A stretch of DNA of 64,000 nt, taken from the NCBI RefSeq assembly GCF_002752675.1, contig NZ_CP024608.1, positions 3,162,001-3,226,000 of the forward strand, in the 5' to 3' direction. This document shows positions 24,901-35,379 of the stretch, in pieces. Position numbers and translations under genes: made by a program. The notes under the pieces were generated by a model. The model had not been told where the DNA came from and ran no database searches. It worked only from the letters and a program-made list of their open reading frames with translations. This DNA is from Massilia violaceinigra. Lineage in GTDB: Bacteria > Pseudomonadota > Gammaproteobacteria > Burkholderiales > Burkholderiaceae_D. Numbering within the stretch: the stretch's first letter is position 1; each line of letters starts with the position of its first letter.

Positions 24901-26127
24901 TTACTTGAGCAGGGAGCGCTGTTCGATGCGCTTTGCGATTTCTGAAATGAGCTGGCGCGCCAGCGTGAGCTTGTCGGCGCGCGGCAGTACGGTGTGGCCC
25001 TGGTCGTCGAACAGCATGATGCTGTTGTCGTCCTGGCCGAAGGTCTGGTGGCCGATATTGCCGACCAAAAGGGGAATGCCTTTTTTCTCGCGCTTGATGG
25101 CGCCGTATTCGACCAGGTTCTCCGATTCGGCGGCAAAGCCGACGCAGTACGGCCAGCCCGATACGGACGTGGTGGCGGCGACCGAGGCGAGGATGTCGGC
25201 ATTCTGTTCGAACTGCAGGCTGGGCGTGGCACCGTCGTCCTGCTTCTTCATTTTCTGCGCACTGGCGTTGGCCACGCGCCAGTCGGCCACCGCCGCCACG
25301 CTGATGAACACATGCTGGCCGCCGACGGCGTTCATCACCGCGTCATGCATCTGGCGCGCGCTTTGCACGTCGGTGCGGCGCACGCCGTGCGGCGTGGCCA
25401 GCGCGGTCGGGCCGGAGATGAGGGTGACCTCGGCCCCCGCTTCGCGCGCGGCGCGGGCAATCGCATAACCCATTTTGCCGGACGACAGATTGGTGATGCC
25501 GCGCACCGGATCGATCGCTTCGAAGGTCGGTCCGGCGGTGATCAGCACGCGCTTGCCCGCCAGGACCTTGGCCTGGAACGAGGCGATGACTTCGTCGAGC
25601 AGGTCGGCTGGCTCCAGCATGCGGCCCAGGCCCGTTTCGCCGCAGGCCTGTTCGCCGGCGGCGGGACCGAAGATGCAAATGCCGTCCGCGCGCAACTGGG
25701 CGGCATTGCGGCGCGTGGCGGGGTTTTCCCACATCTCGACATTCATGGCCGGGGCGACCAGCAGCGGCACGCGCTGCGGGCGCGCCAGGCACAGGGTCGA
25801 GAGCAGGTCGTCGCACACGCCGTGCGCGAGCTTGCGCATGAAGTCGGCCGAGCACGGCGCGATCAGGATCGCATCGGCCCCGCGCGTGAGGTCGATGTGG
25901 GCCATGTTGTTGGCCACACGCGCATCCCACTGATCGGTGTGGACCGGATGGCCCGACAAGGCCTGCATCGTCACCGCGGTGATGAAGTGGGTGGCGGCGT
26001 CGGTCATGACCACCTGGACCGAGGCGCCCTGCTTGATGAGCGCGCGGCACAGGTCTGCGGCCTTGTAGCAGGCCACCCCGCCCGAGAGGCCGAGCACGAT
26101 TTTTTTACCCTTCAGGTCCATCGACAT
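24901..26127 (-). CDS. coaBC: Bifunctional phosphopantothenoylcysteine decarboxylase/synthetase
   Basis: This 408-residue coenzyme A biosynthesis enzyme joins cysteine to phosphopantothenate (C-terminal CoaB) and decarboxylates the product (N-terminal CoaC). CoaC features are [14 protein letters not shown] and PAMNVEMW (FMN flavoprotein fold). CoaB features are [22 protein letters not shown] and FAAESENL. Of two in-frame ATGs, 26127 is preferred because AAGGAG lies 7 bases upstream. It lies between lspA and dut on the minus strand. Confidence 0.96.
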   Translation of the reverse strand: MSMDLKGKKIVLGLSGGVACYKAADLCRALIKQGASVQVVMTDAATHFITAVTMQALSGHPVHTDQWDARVANNMAHIDLTRGADAILIAPCSADFMRKLAHGVCDDLLSTLCLARPQRVPLLVAPAMNVEMWENPATRRNAAQLRADGICIFGPAAGEQACGETGLGRMLEPADLLDEVIASFQAKVLAGKRVLITAGPTFEAIDPVRGITNLSSGKMGYAIARAAREAGAEVTLISGPTALATPHGVRRTDVQSARQMHDAVMNAVGGQHVFISVAAVADWRVANASAQKMKKQDDGATPSLQFEQNADILASVAATTSVSGWPYCVGFAAESENLVEYGAIKREKKGIPLLVGNIGHQTFGQDDNSIMLFDDQGHTVLPRADKLTLARQLISEIAKRIEQRSLLK

Positions 26128-26138
26128 GCGCTTTCTCC

Positions 26139-26657
26139 TTATTGCCGGTTCACGCGCCGCAGTTCGTCGTAGATGAACAGGCCTGCGCCGAGGCAGATGG
26201 CGCAATCGGCGATGTTAAAGACCGGGAAGTCGCCCACGCCGCTCAGGTAGAAGTGCAGAAAGTCGACCACATGCCCGTAAGCGACGCGGTCGATCACGTT
26301 GCCGATGGCGCCGCCCATGATCAGGGCCAGCGCCCAGCAGAACAGGCGCTGGCCGGCATGGCGCTTCAACAGGTAGACGATGAAGCCGACCGCCAGCACC
26401 CCGACGATGGTAAAGAAGTAGCGCTGCCAGCCCGGCTGGTCGTTGAGCAGCCCGAATGCGGCCCCCTTGTTGTACGTCAGCGTCAGGTTGAAGAAGGACG
26501 TGATGACCTTCGCTTCGCGGAACACGAAGGTCTTCTGGATCGCGATCTTGGTCAGCTGGTCGATCAGGATGACGATGGCAGCGATGCCCAGCCAGGGCAT
26601 CATGCCGGAGCCGCCTTGGGGCGTGGACGAGAACAGCTGTTTCTTTTTGGTTGCCAT
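26139..26657 (-). CDS. lspA: Lipoprotein signal peptidase
   Basis: This 172-residue inner-membrane aspartyl protease cleaves prolipoprotein signal peptides after diacylglyceryl transfer. Four membrane helices are visible. The conserved aspartates occur in [14 protein letters not shown] and FNIADCAI near the C-terminus. It begins 21 bases after ileS and ends 11 bases before coaBC, in the common ribF-ileS-lspA order. Confidence 0.96.
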   Translation of the reverse strand: MATKKKQLFSSTPQGGSGMMPWLGIAAIVILIDQLTKIAIQKTFVFREAKVITSFFNLTLTYNKGAAFGLLNDQPGWQRYFFTIVGVLAVGFIVYLLKRHAGQRLFCWALALIMGGAIGNVIDRVAYGHVVDFLHFYLSGVGDFPVFNIADCAICLGAGLFIYDELRRVNRQ

Positions 26658-26678
26658 GGGGTGGGGTCGTGTTGGTGA

Positions 26679-29594
26679 TTATGCGAAGGCGCGCTTCTCG
26701 CCGCTGCCGAACAAATTGCTGAAGCAGCGGCCGCACAGGCCCGCGTGCTCGGCGTGGCTGCCGACGTCGGCGCGATAATGCCAGCAACGTTCGCACTTCG
26801 GCGCGGCGGAGGCGGCCACCACGATCGCTTCGCCGGCGTCGTCGGCCACTTCGGCGACCTGGGCCTGCGAGGTGATGAAGACGAATTTGAGGTCGTCGTC
26901 CAGGCTGGCCAGCAGGCGGTATTTGTCGCCACTGGCCTTGATGGTCAGTTCCGCCTGCAGCGACGAGCCGATGGCACCCGAGACGCGCAATTCTTCCAGC
27001 TGCTTGGTGACGTCGGTACGCACCGCGCGCAAGGTCGTGTATTTGTCCAGCAGGGCGGCGCCGTCGGCCACCTCGGGCAGGGTCCAGAACGTTTGCGTGA
27101 AGATGGTTTCGTCGCTGGCGGCAAAGGCGTCGGCGTCGGCAAACACGGCCCACGCTTCCTCGGCGGTGAAGCTGAGCATCGGCGCCATCACGCGCAGCAG
27201 GCTTTGCGTGATGTGCCACAGCGCGGTCTGGGCCGAACGGCGTGCCGCGGAATCGACGGCCGACGTGTACAGGCGGTCCTTGAGGATGTCGAGGTAGAAG
27301 CCGCCCAGGTCTTCCGAGCAGTAGTTCTGCAGCTTGGAGACGACCGGGTGGAACTCGTAGCGGTCGTAGTGGCTGGCGATATCGTTCTGCAGCGCGGCCA
27401 TGGCGGCGATGGCGTAGCGGTCGATTTCGAGCAGCTCGGCCGTCGGCAGCGCATGTTTGGCGTGGTCGAAGTCGGAGGTGTTCGCCAGCAGGAAGCGCAG
27501 GGTGTTGCGGATGCGGCGGTACGATTCGGTCACGCGCTTCAGAATCTCTTCGGAAATCGACAGTTCGCCCGTGTAGTCGGTCGAGGCGACCCACAGGCGC
27601 AGGATGTCGGCGCCCAGGGTGTCGGAAATTTTTTGCGGCGCCATCGTGTTACCCAGCGACTTGGACATCTTCTTGCCCTCGGCGTCGACCGTGAAGCCGT
27701 GCGTGAGCAGCGCTTTGTACGGCGGGCAGCCATTGAGCATCGAGGACGTCAGCAGCGACGAGTGGAACCAGCCGCGGTGCTGGTCCGAGCCTTCGAGGTA
27801 CAGGTCGGCCGGGAAGTGCGACTGGGCCGCGTGCGAGCCGCGCAGCACGGTCTGGTGGGTGCAGCCGGAATCGAACCAGACGTCGAGCGTGTCCTTGTTC
27901 TTGACGTACATGGCGGCGTCCTCGCCCAGCAGGTCCTTCGGTTCGATATCGAGCCAGGCATCGATGCCGCGCTCTTCGAACAGCTTGGCGATTTGCTCGA
28001 GCAGCTCCGGCGTGCGCGGGTGCAGCTGGCCGGTTTCCTTGTGCAGGAAGAAGGCCATCGGCACGCCCCACTGGCGCTGGCGCGACAAAGTCCAGTCGGG
28101 ACGGTTCTCGATCATGCCGTGCAGGCGCGCCTGGCCCCAGTCCGGGAAGAAGCGGGTTTCGGTGATGCCCTTGAGGGCCGTCTCGCGCAGGGTTGGGCCG
28201 CCGTCTTTCGGCGTGACGTCCATGCCGGCGAACCACTGCGAAGTGGCGCGGTAGACGATCGGGGTCTTGTGGCGCCAGCAGTGCATGTAGCTGTGGTCGA
28301 ACATCTTCAGTTCGAACAGCGCGCCGGCAGCGGTCAGGGCGGCGCAGATGGGTTTCGACGCTTCCCAGATGGTCAGGCCGCCGAACAGCGGCAGGGTCGA
28401 GGCGAAGCGGCCGTCGCCCATCACCGGAGTGAGGATCTCGTCATCCTTCATGCCGTGCGCCTTGCACGAAATGAAGTCGTCCAGGCCGTAGGCAGGCGCC
28501 GAGTGGACCACGCCGGTGCCGCTTTCGGTGGTGACGTAATCGGCCATGTACATCGGCGAGCGGCGGTCGAAAAACGCATCGGCCGCGTGCAGCGGGTGCT
28601 TGAACGAGATGCCGTCAAAGGCCTGGCCCAGGCACGTTGCGACGACCTTGCCTTCGAGCTTGTAGCGCAGCAGGCAGGACTCGGCCAGGTCGGCCGCCAA
28701 AATGAGCAGCAGCGGCTTGCCGTCACGCGTGGTTTCGACCAGCGCGTAGCTCACTTCCGGATTGACGTTGAGCGCCTGGTTGGACGGGATGGTCCATGGC
28801 GTGGTGGTCCAGATGACGATGAAACCATCGCCGGCCGGCAGCGCGGGCAGGCCAAAGGCGGCGGCCAGTTTGTCGTGCTGGGCGAACGGGAAACCGACGT
28901 CGATGGCCGGATCGCGCTTGTCCTGGTATTCGACTTCCGCTTCGGCCAGGGCCGAGCCGCAATCGAAGCACCAGTTCACCGGTTTCAGGCCGCGGTAGAC
29001 ATAGCCCTTGTCGAGCAGGGTGCCGAGCGAACGCAGTTCATCGGCCTCGTTGCGAAAGGCCATCGTCAGGTATGGGTTGTCCCATTCACCGAGCACGCCC
29101 AGGCGAATGAAGCCGGCGCGCTGGCGGTCGACCTGTTCGAGCGCGTAGGCGCGTGCCTTGGCCAGTACGTCGGCGGTCGGCAGGTTTTTGCCGTGCAGTT
29201 TTTCGATCTGGATTTCGATCGGCATGCCGTGGCAATCCCAGCCCGGCACGTAGGGCGCGTCGAAACCGGCGATGCCGCGCGATTTGACGACCATGTCTTT
29301 CAAGATCTTGTTGACGGCGTGGCCGAGGTGGATATCGCCGTTGGCGTACGGCGGGCCGTCGTGCAGCACGAACATCGGACGGCCCTTGGCCGCCTTGCGC
29401 ACGCGCTCGTAGACTTTTTTGTCCTGCCATTGCTTGACCCAGCCCGGTTCACGCTTGGCCAGGTCGCCGCGCATCGGGAACGGGGTATCGGTCATGTTGA
29501 CCGGGTATTTGCTGACCGGCTTGGCGTCTTTTTTGGCGGCCTGTGGGGCTTGCTGGTTCTGCTCTGGTTTGCTGGTTTGGCTATTGTCGGACAT
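26679..29594 (-). CDS. ileS: Isoleucyl-tRNA synthetase
   Basis: This 971-residue class I aminoacyl-tRNA synthetase charges tRNA-Ile. The HIGH motif appears as HLGH (residues 89-92) and the KMSKS motif as [10 protein letters not shown]-terminal zinc ribbon (CERCWHYR ... CGRCFSN) matches the eubacterial type. The N-terminus has a Gln/Lys/Pro-rich lead of about 30 residues before the family start. The ATG at 29594 is chosen over a TTG four codons upstream. The ribosome-binding site is weak. The next gene downstream, lspA, is 21 bases away. Confidence 0.97.
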   Translation of the reverse strand: MSDNSQTSKPEQNQQAPQAAKKDAKPVSKYPVNMTDTPFPMRGDLAKREPGWVKQWQDKKVYERVRKAAKGRPMFVLHDGPPYANGDIHLGHAVNKILKDMVVKSRGIAGFDAPYVPGWDCHGMPIEIQIEKLHGKNLPTADVLAKARAYALEQVDRQRAGFIRLGVLGEWDNPYLTMAFRNEADELRSLGTLLDKGYVYRGLKPVNWCFDCGSALAEAEVEYQDKRDPAIDVGFPFAQHDKLAAAFGLPALPAGDGFIVIWTTTPWTIPSNQALNVNPEVSYALVETTRDGKPLLLILAADLAESCLLRYKLEGKVVATCLGQAFDGISFKHPLHAADAFFDRRSPMYMADYVTTESGTGVVHSAPAYGLDDFISCKAHGMKDDEILTPVMGDGRFASTLPLFGGLTIWEASKPICAALTAAGALFELKMFDHSYMHCWRHKTPIVYRATSQWFAGMDVTPKDGGPTLRETALKGITETRFFPDWGQARLHGMIENRPDWTLSRQRQWGVPMAFFLHKETGQLHPRTPELLEQIAKLFEERGIDAWLDIEPKDLLGEDAAMYVKNKDTLDVWFDSGCTHQTVLRGSHAAQSHFPADLYLEGSDQHRGWFHSSLLTSSMLNGCPPYKALLTHGFTVDAEGKKMSKSLGNTMAPQKISDTLGADILRLWVASTDYTGELSISEEILKRVTESYRRIRNTLRFLLANTSDFDHAKHALPTAELLEIDRYAIAAMAALQNDIASHYDRYEFHPVVSKLQNYCSEDLGGFYLDILKDRLYTSAVDSAARRSAQTALWHITQSLLRVMAPMLSFTAEEAWAVFADADAFAASDETIFTQTFWTLPEVADGAALLDKYTTLRAVRTDVTKQLEELRVSGAIGSSLQAELTIKASGDKYRLLASLDDDLKFVFITSQAQVAEVADDAGEAIVVAASAAPKCERCWHYRADVGSHAEHAGLCGRCFSNLFGSGEKRAFA

Positions 29595-29666
29595 ATTTTT
29601 CTTCAAGGAGGTGTATCTGGGTGTCTTCGATGGTGACGCATGTGGCAGCGGACTGCGGGTGCGGCG

Positions 29667-30638
29667 TCAAATTCGGTCGGTGGCGGTCAGGGCGGCGGCG
29701 CGCCGCGCGAACCAGGCGCGCGCCTGGTCGCTGTCGCGCGCGATCGCGGCGGTCAGGGTGGCCAAGTCGGTGTATTTTTCTTCGTCGCGTATCTTTTCCA
29801 GGAATTCGACGCGCACCATCTTGCCGTAGCAGGACTGGGCGAAGTCGAACACGTGCACTTCGAGCAGCACGCGGCCGCTGTCGTCGACGGTGGGGCGCAC
29901 GCCCAGGCTGGCCACGGCGGGCAGCGGCTCGGGCCCCAGGCCATGCACCTGGACGATGAAAATGCCCGACAGGGCAGGGCGGTGCGCCACGCGCAAATTC
30001 AAGGTCGGGAAGCCGAGCGTGCGGCCCAGTTTCTGGCCGTGGATCACATGGCCGGACATCGCGTACGGGTGGCCGAGCAGCTGGCCGGCCTGGTCGAAGT
30101 CGCCCGCGGCCAGCGCGCTGCGCACGGCCGACGAGGAAATGCGCTGGGCGCCGTGCATCACGGTGGGCAGCGTCTCGACATGAAAGCCGTGGCGCTTGCC
30201 CGCTTCGATCAGCATGGCGACATTGCCGGCGCGCCGCGCGCCGTAGCAGAAATCGTCGCCGACCATCAGCCATTTGACGTGCAGGCCGTCGACCAGCACG
30301 CGCTCGACAAAATCCTGGGGCGAAATGGCGGCGAAGTGTTCGTTGAAGTGTTCGACGATGACGCGGTCGATGCCGGCGTTCGAGAGCGACTGCAGCTTGT
30401 CGCGCAGGTTGGCGATGCGGTTCGGCGCTTTCGACAGGTCGCCGGCGCGGCGCGCGAAAAATTCGCGCGGATGCGGCTCGAACGTCATCACGGCCGCTTC
30501 CAGTCCCATGTCGGAGGCGGCAGCGCACACGCGCGCCAGCAATGCCTGGTGGCCGCGATGGACACCGTCAAAGTTACCGATCGTGAGCGCGCAGGGCGCG
30601 CGCGCCCGGTCGTTGGGAAGTCCACGAAAAACCTTCAT
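29667..30638 (-). CDS. ribF: Bifunctional riboflavin kinase/FAD synthetase
   Basis: This 323-residue enzyme phosphorylates riboflavin to FMN and adenylates FMN to FAD. The N-terminal nucleotidyltransferase domain has GNFDGVHRGHQALL and VGDDFCYGARRAGN. The C-terminal riboflavin kinase domain has GHVIHGQKLGRTLGFPTLNL. It is the first gene of the minus-strand ribF-ileS-lspA-coaBC-dut cluster. A perfect TATAAT occurs at 30692-30697 (minus) about 55 bases upstream, but with no good -35. Confidence 0.96.
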   Translation of the reverse strand: MKVFRGLPNDRARAPCALTIGNFDGVHRGHQALLARVCAAASDMGLEAAVMTFEPHPREFFARRAGDLSKAPNRIANLRDKLQSLSNAGIDRVIVEHFNEHFAAISPQDFVERVLVDGLHVKWLMVGDDFCYGARRAGNVAMLIEAGKRHGFHVETLPTVMHGAQRISSSAVRSALAAGDFDQAGQLLGHPYAMSGHVIHGQKLGRTLGFPTLNLRVAHRPALSGIFIVQVHGLGPEPLPAVASLGVRPTVDDSGRVLLEVHVFDFAQSCYGKMVRVEFLEKIRDEEKYTDLATLTAAIARDSDQARAWFARRAAALTATDRI

Positions 30639-30710
30639 AGGATGCTCTTGGGATGACTGTGCATGAACAGGCCAACATAATCGAAACAGCGATTATACGT
30701 TCAAAGCTAA

Positions 30711-30743
30711 AAAGCGCTGCCTGCAAGATGCAGACAGCGCTTT
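30711..30743 (-). terminator. Terminator of the tonB-exb operon
   Basis: The stem AAAGCGCTG (30711-30719) pairs with CAGCGCTTT (30735-30743), and the inner stem CTGCA/TGCAG continues it after one mismatch. Read on the minus strand the hairpin is followed by TTTTT. It lies 28 bases after the stop codon of the TPR gene, the last gene of the tonB operon. Confidence 0.85.
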
Positions 30744-30770
30744 GAGGAGACTACCTTGTCGCAGTGCCGA

Positions 30771-32012
30771 TCAAGTCATTGGATGGTTGATGGCCATGAT
30801 CCAGTAGCGTGCCAGTTCGGCCGTGCCGTCCTTGCCGCCCACCGTTTTGAGGGTGGAGATGGCTTTGGCTTTCTTGCCGGCGGCGGCGTAGGCCTGGCCC
30901 AGGCGCAGCTTGGCGTCTTCTGGACGCTTGAGGTTACCGGCGGCGCTGGCTTTTTCCATCAGCGCCAGACCTTTTTCGGCCTGGCCGGCTTGCACCATGG
31001 CGTAGCCCAGGTTCACCAGTCCATCGTTATCGGCGACCTTTTGCAGCGATGCTTCGGTGGTGGCGACGTTCTTGTTGAACTCGGCCAGGGTTTTGTCGGC
31101 CAGGTCTTTCAGGCGCTGGTGACGCGGCGCATCGGCGCCCACGCCCAGGATGCCTGCCTTGTAGCCCTTGTCGACGATCTTGACCGCTTCCGCAGCGGCG
31201 CCGTCGCGCAGGACCAGCTGGGCCAGTTCCATGTATTCGCTTGGCTTTTTCAGCAGGTTGTTGGCCAGTTGCAGGCGCGAGACGTCGACGCGCAGGCGGT
31301 CGGCGAAGCCAGGTTTGCTGACGATGCGGTTGAGCAGGTCGGCCCAGTAGCTCGACTTCGGATAGTGGGCGGCGAGTTTTTCGATCGTCGCCACATAGCC
31401 TACCTTGTCGCCGCTTTTGTTCTGCAGGTTGGCCATCCATTGCAGCGGTTCTTCCGGCGGGGTGCGGCCGGCTTTTTCGGCGGCGCGCAGGTCCGCTTCG
31501 AGCAGCCTCGTGGCTTCGGCGGCGTTACCCATCGCCATGTAATTCTGGACCAGGTAGGCGCGCATCTTCGGATCGTCGCGGTCCTTGAGCGAACGCTGGA
31601 TGGCGGCGTTGGCCTTGCCGAATTCCTTGGCGCGCATGTAAATGCCGATCAAGCCTTCGGAGAAATTGGCGCGTTCGCTGGCGGACAGTTTGCCCGAGTC
31701 GATCAGTTTTTCGAAGGAGCGGGCGGCGGTATCGTAGTCGCCGGCGGTCGAGGCGGCGCCAGCGCGCACGCGTTCGATCAGGTATTGCTCATTTGCGGTC
31801 GGGTTTTTACCGTCGAGCTTGCGCAGTTCGTTCAGCGCATCCTTCGCGCGTCCGGCTTGCATCATTTTCTGGGCGGCTTGCAAAGGGCCAGCGATTTCCG
31901 GGCGCACGGCTTCCGCCGCGTAAGCAGTGGACAGACCGAGGACGGGCGTTGCTGCGGTAAAGCCAAGAGCGGCCATGGCGAGGCCGAGATGTGCGAGACG
32001 AAACTTGATCAT
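30771..32012 (-). CDS. Periplasmic TPR-repeat protein of the tonB-exb operon
   Basis: This 413-residue exported protein has a signal peptide (about 1-32, ending STAYAAEA) and several tetratricopeptide-like helical repeats, for example LQAAQKMMQAGRAKDALNEL and GLVNLGYAMVQAGQAEKGLA. TPR proteins scaffold protein complexes. Being the last gene after tonB-exbB-exbD-exbD, it probably assists envelope energy transduction or a TonB-linked assembly. The ATG at 32012 is used because the signal peptide starts there. It ends at a strong terminator. Confidence 0.85.
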   Translation of the reverse strand: MIKFRLAHLGLAMAALGFTAATPVLGLSTAYAAEAVRPEIAGPLQAAQKMMQAGRAKDALNELRKLDGKNPTANEQYLIERVRAGAASTAGDYDTAARSFEKLIDSGKLSASERANFSEGLIGIYMRAKEFGKANAAIQRSLKDRDDPKMRAYLVQNYMAMGNAAEATRLLEADLRAAEKAGRTPPEEPLQWMANLQNKSGDKVGYVATIEKLAAHYPKSSYWADLLNRIVSKPGFADRLRVDVSRLQLANNLLKKPSEYMELAQLVLRDGAAAEAVKIVDKGYKAGILGVGADAPRHQRLKDLADKTLAEFNKNVATTEASLQKVADNDGLVNLGYAMVQAGQAEKGLALMEKASAAGNLKRPEDAKLRLGQAYAAAGKKAKAISTLKTVGGKDGTAELARYWIMAINHPMT

Positions 32013-32079
32013 TGGGACTCTTTCAATCAAAAGCGAAACGGCAGGTTTACCCTGCCGTATCGTCAATTAGCAATAGCGC

Positions 32080-32517
32080 TTATTGGAACTGTTCGTTACC
32101 GACCATACCGATCTTTTTCACGCCAAGACGCTGGGCAGTTGCCATGACGCCGGCAACATACTTGTACTCGACCAGCTTGTTCGGACGCAGGTGCACTTCC
32201 GGCTGATCCGCATCCGGCATAGCCGACACCGCGTTCATCTTCGCTTCCAGGGCAGCGCGGTCAGGGACGACCTCGTTGTTCCACAAAATCGTGCCATCGA
32301 AGTCGACGTCCACCGTGATAACCACTGGCGGCGTCGATACGATTGGAGGCGGAGCGCCCACAGGCATGTTCAGGTTGACCGAGTGGTTCTGTTTCGGAAT
32401 CGTGATGATCAACATGATAATCAAGACCAACATAACGTCGATCAAGGGGGTCATGTTCATTTCCATCATTGGTTCCGGATCCGCACCGGCGGCGGGGGAA
32501 CCGACATTCATACTCAT
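32080..32517 (-). CDS. exbD: ExbD/TolR biopolymer transport protein (second copy)
   Basis: This 145-residue single-pass inner-membrane protein of the TonB energy complex has the N-terminal cytoplasmic stretch MNMTPLIDVMLVL. The conserved membrane Asp sits in the helix (PLIDVMLVLIIMLIITIPKQ) and a periplasmic domain follows. It is distinct from the first ExbD (32598-33038), as only the helix region is similar. Dual ExbD proteins occur in Xanthomonas and some betaproteobacteria, where the second can be needed for particular substrates. Confidence 0.92.
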   Translation of the reverse strand: MSMNVGSPAAGADPEPMMEMNMTPLIDVMLVLIIMLIITIPKQNHSVNLNMPVGAPPPIVSTPPVVITVDVDFDGTILWNNEVVPDRAALEAKMNAVSAMPDADQPEVHLRPNKLVEYKYVAGVMATAQRLGVKKIGMVGNEQFQ

Positions 32518-32597
32518 GATGTTTCCTTTTCTAATGTTGGAACCCGCAAGGCGCGGGACCGGTGCCGCTGGTCCCGCGCCCTGCCGAAGGAGGGCTC

Positions 32598-33038
32598 TTA
32601 GCGGGTGCCGCCAGTTTTATCTGGTGGTTCCGTGATAAAGCCGACCTTCTGAATCCCAGCACGCTGTGCCGTGAAGATCACCTTGCCGATGAACTCGTAA
32701 CGCGTCTGTTGATCGCCGCGTACGTGCACTTCAGGCTGCGGCAGCTTGACGGATTCCTTTTTCAGGAACTCGAACAGCTCGGTCGTGTCGTTCAGACGGG
32801 TCTGATTCCAGTACATGTCGCCTTCTTTATTGACGACGATGTTCACCGTGGTTGGCTTAGGTTTCAATGCCTGGTTGGTTTCCGAAGGTAACGCGATCTT
32901 TTGCAGCTTCAGAACCACCGGGCTCGTAATCAAGAAGATAATCAGCAGAACCAACATGATGTCGACAAGCGGCGTCGTGTTGATTTCTGACATGACTGCA
33001 TCTTCTTCTCCGCTATCGGAGCCGACGCTCATGGACAT
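32598..33038 (-). CDS. exbD: ExbD/TolR biopolymer transport protein (first copy)
   Basis: This 146-residue single-pass inner-membrane protein couples the proton gradient to TonB. The helix starts INTTPLVDIMLVLLIIFLI, with the conserved Asp. A periplasmic domain follows, ending in FITEPPDKTGGTR. It starts 6 bases after exbB and 80 bases before the second exbD. The acidic N-terminus (SDSGEEDAVMSE) is also typical. Confidence 0.93.
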   Translation of the reverse strand: MSMSVGSDSGEEDAVMSEINTTPLVDIMLVLLIIFLITSPVVLKLQKIALPSETNQALKPKPTTVNIVVNKEGDMYWNQTRLNDTTELFEFLKKESVKLPQPEVHVRGDQQTRYEFIGKVIFTAQRAGIQKVGFITEPPDKTGGTR

Positions 33039-33044
33039 GGTGAA

Positions 33045-33980
33045 TTATCCGATCTTTTTAGCGCCGGCAGCACGGCCAGCTTCGCTCGTCGACATGGCAC
33101 CCGAAATCAGGACCGAGTGAACGTCAGCGCTGAACGAGCGGACATCTTCCATAGCCGACTTGTTACGACGAACCAGCCAGTTGTAACCCAGAACCGCAGG
33201 AACCGCAACGAACAGACCGAACGCGGTCATGATCAGCGCTTCACCCACTGGACCTGCAACCTTGTCGATCGATGCGTTACCCGACATACCGATGGCGGTC
33301 AGTGCATTGTAGATACCCCACACCGTACCGAACAGACCGATAAACGGTGCGGTCGAACCAACGGTTGCCAGGAATGACAGGCCGTCTTGCAGACGCGATT
33401 GAACTTTGTCAACAGCGCGCTGGATCGACATCGTCACCCAGGTCGACAGGTCGATCTGCTCAAGCAGGGCGCCGTCGTGGTGATTGGTTGCCTTGGTGCC
33501 GGTTTCAGCGATGAAGCGGAATGGGCTGCCTTCTTTCAGGGTAGCCGAACCAGCTGCGATCGACGATGCTTTCCAGAACTTAGCCTGGGCTTCTTTCGAT
33601 TGCTTGAAGATCTTGGCCTGGTCGATCAGCTTGGTGATCAGGATGTACCACGAACCCATGGACATCAGCGACAGGATGATCAGCGTGCCTTTGGAGACGA
33701 AGTCGCCTTCTGCCCACAGTGCTTCGATACCGTACGGGTTATGAACCGCTTCTTTTTCGCCTTCTTTGACTACTGGAGCTGCTGGTGCTTCAGCTGCCGG
33801 CGCTGCTGGAGCAGCTGCTTCTGGTGCTGGTGCCGCAGCTGGAGCCGCTGCATCTGCCGCAGGGGCTGCCGCTGGAGCAGGAGCGTCAGCGAAAGCTGGT
33901 GCGGAGACCAGCGCTGTAGCTGCTGTAACCGAGAACAGGACAGCCGCCAGTGCAGCGGACAAACGGGTATTCTTAAACAT
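33045..33980 (-). CDS. exbB: ExbB/TolQ proton channel with Ala/Pro-rich exported extension
   Basis: This 311-residue MotA/TolQ/ExbB proton channel subunit has three membrane helices and the family segment TVGSTAPFIGLFGTVWGIYNAL near residue 210 (quoted in part). It is longer than E. coli ExbB because of an N-terminal signal peptide (ending VSAPAFADA) and a low-complexity Ala/Pro/Glu stretch (about residues 32-85) before the first channel helix. Such extended ExbB forms occur in several proteobacteria. A good GGAGG ribosome-binding site lies upstream. Confidence 0.92.
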   Translation of the reverse strand: MFKNTRLSAALAAVLFSVTAATALVSAPAFADAPAPAAAPAADAAAPAAAPAPEAAAPAAPAAEAPAAPVVKEGEKEAVHNPYGIEALWAEGDFVSKGTLIILSLMSMGSWYILITKLIDQAKIFKQSKEAQAKFWKASSIAAGSATLKEGSPFRFIAETGTKATNHHDGALLEQIDLSTWVTMSIQRAVDKVQSRLQDGLSFLATVGSTAPFIGLFGTVWGIYNALTAIGMSGNASIDKVAGPVGEALIMTAFGLFVAVPAVLGYNWLVRRNKSAMEDVRSFSADVHSVLISGAMSTSEAGRAAGAKKIG

Positions 33981-34068
33981 GCTTCCTCCAAATTTATAAA
34001 ATAATCAGTTCGCTGAACATAATGACAACGAAAATCACAGTAGTGAGACTAAACTGCCGCCTCGGTTC

Positions 34069-34731
34069 TTAATCCAGCGTCCAGACGTATTGCATTTGCA
34101 TCCACGCTTGTTCCGGCTTGCCATCAACCATGGTTGGCTTGAACTTGCACTTACTAATACCGGCCTGCGCCGCTTTGTCCAGATCGCGGAAGCCGCTCGA
34201 CTTCACGATCTTCGAATCGGCGACGCGACCGTCAACACCAATCAGGAAAGACAAGGTTACCGTGCCGGTTTCTTCGTTACGCAAGGAAGCTTTTGGGAAC
34301 TCCGGTTTTGCGCAAGTGTTGAAATCGGCGACCGCTGCGACGCGGACTGGATTTGGATTAGCCGGCGCTGGTGGTGCGGGAGGCGCTGGGGTTGTCGGGC
34401 GTGGCAGTTCCGTCGTGGTCGGCTTGACATTGGTCGCCGTGGCGATCGTGTTCTGCACCGGTGGCGGCTGCTGTACGTTCACTTCGACCGGCGGAATGAA
34501 TGGAGGCGGAGGCGCCTTCATTTCAGGCGGCGGCGGCGGTGGCGGAACATCCGGCGGTGGAGGAGGTTTGACCTCTTCGACAATCTTGGTTTCCACTGCT
34601 TCAGCCATTTTCGTGACCATGCGGGTGCCAAGACCGCTTACGATCCCCCAAGCCACCAATGCGTGAATAGCGATAACGACCGCAATGCCAGTGAAATTCT
34701 TCCCGGGGTTCTTATCATGCGAAAAATTCAT
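34069..34731 (-). CDS. tonB: Energy transducer TonB
   Basis: This 220-residue protein has an N-terminal membrane anchor (about 15-35, FTGIAVVIAIHALVAWGIV). A proline-rich periplasmic linker follows (about 55-125, with runs such as PPPPPDVPPPPPPPEMK). The C-terminal TonB domain (about 140-220) ends in WMQMQYVWTLD. It transmits energy to outer-membrane receptors for iron chelates and other nutrients. It is first in the operon tonB-exbB-exbD-exbD-TPR. The ATG at 34731 is supported by GGAG upstream and by the anchor position. Confidence 0.94.
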   Translation of the reverse strand: MNFSHDKNPGKNFTGIAVVIAIHALVAWGIVSGLGTRMVTKMAEAVETKIVEEVKPPPPPDVPPPPPPPEMKAPPPPFIPPVEVNVQQPPPVQNTIATATNVKPTTTELPRPTTPAPPAPPAPANPNPVRVAAVADFNTCAKPEFPKASLRNEETGTVTLSFLIGVDGRVADSKIVKSSGFRDLDKAAQAGISKCKFKPTMVDGKPEQAWMQMQYVWTLD

Positions 34732-35379
34732 GCCTGCTTTCTCCAATACCAACTCTTTTTGTTGCTACTAAACCCACAAAACACGACAAGACCTTGAGCC
34801 GCATCCGGGACGTCGGCGAATTATACCTACGAATTCTTTTTTTACCATACATTTTTACGGCTCCAAATCGGTTCGATTCAGAGTGTGAAAACGATTGTCA
34901 AAGGCCTCGCTAGAGCCATGACCTGCATCTTCCGGTAAAAAAAGCAATACTAAAATGCTACGTCAATTTGAAGGGCATGCAAAAACGTACAAAATGCATG
35001 GAACAACGGATTGAACCCGTTGTTTCTTACACTTTGCTGACACTCCGCCAAATAGTATTCGACCCCGCCGTGGCGATTATGCTAACTATAGCCAGTTTCA
35101 TTGAGGGGGGGCGTACTGTTGAAAGCCACGGTTGCGCATCCGGGAACTTGCTGTCGAAAGGCTGGCTGCGCAGCGCCCGCAAGACCGTCATCGCGTCGAT
35201 GCCGGACCAGTCGGGCGCGCCAAGCTATGCGCCTGGCTAATGACTGTCATCACGTCAGCAATATAGCATATTGATGCGTGCGTACCAGTCTTTTTTGCGC
35301 GGACATGGACGATTCTGTTGCGCTCATCTGGTAGGGCCGGGTGGGGAGCCCGGCAGCCGGACTTCCACCGGCTGGCGGA
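34732..35379. other. Intergenic region upstream of tonB, no supported gene
   Basis: This 648-base gap between the tonB start and the spoVR stop codon contains the tonB promoter elements listed separately. Near spoVR it has two short GC hairpins: GCCGGG/CCCGGC at 35336-35354 and AGCCGG/CCGGCT at 35355-35373. A 90-codon plus-strand frame at 34968-35240 was judged non-coding. The tract from 34800 to 35060 is more AT-rich than the surroundings. Confidence 0.5.
34820..34900 (-). promoter_or_regulatory. tonB promoter with possible Fur box
   Basis: A perfect minus-strand -10 TATAAT lies at 34820-34825, about 90 bases before the tonB ATG; its -35 (ATGGTA, 34843-34848) is poor. Further upstream, 34886-34900 reads TGAAAACGATTGTCA. 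This fits the 15-base Fur unit at about 11 of 14 informative positions and overlaps a minus-strand TTGACA (34896-34901). Fur control of tonB is common, but this site is imperfect and distant from the TATAAT. Confidence 0.35.

Noticed and set aside
34968..35240. 90-codon plus-strand reading frame upstream of tonB
   Set aside because: No ribosome-binding site of note, mixed composition without a recognisable domain, and it begins within the AT-rich control region. I saw no reason to call it a gene.
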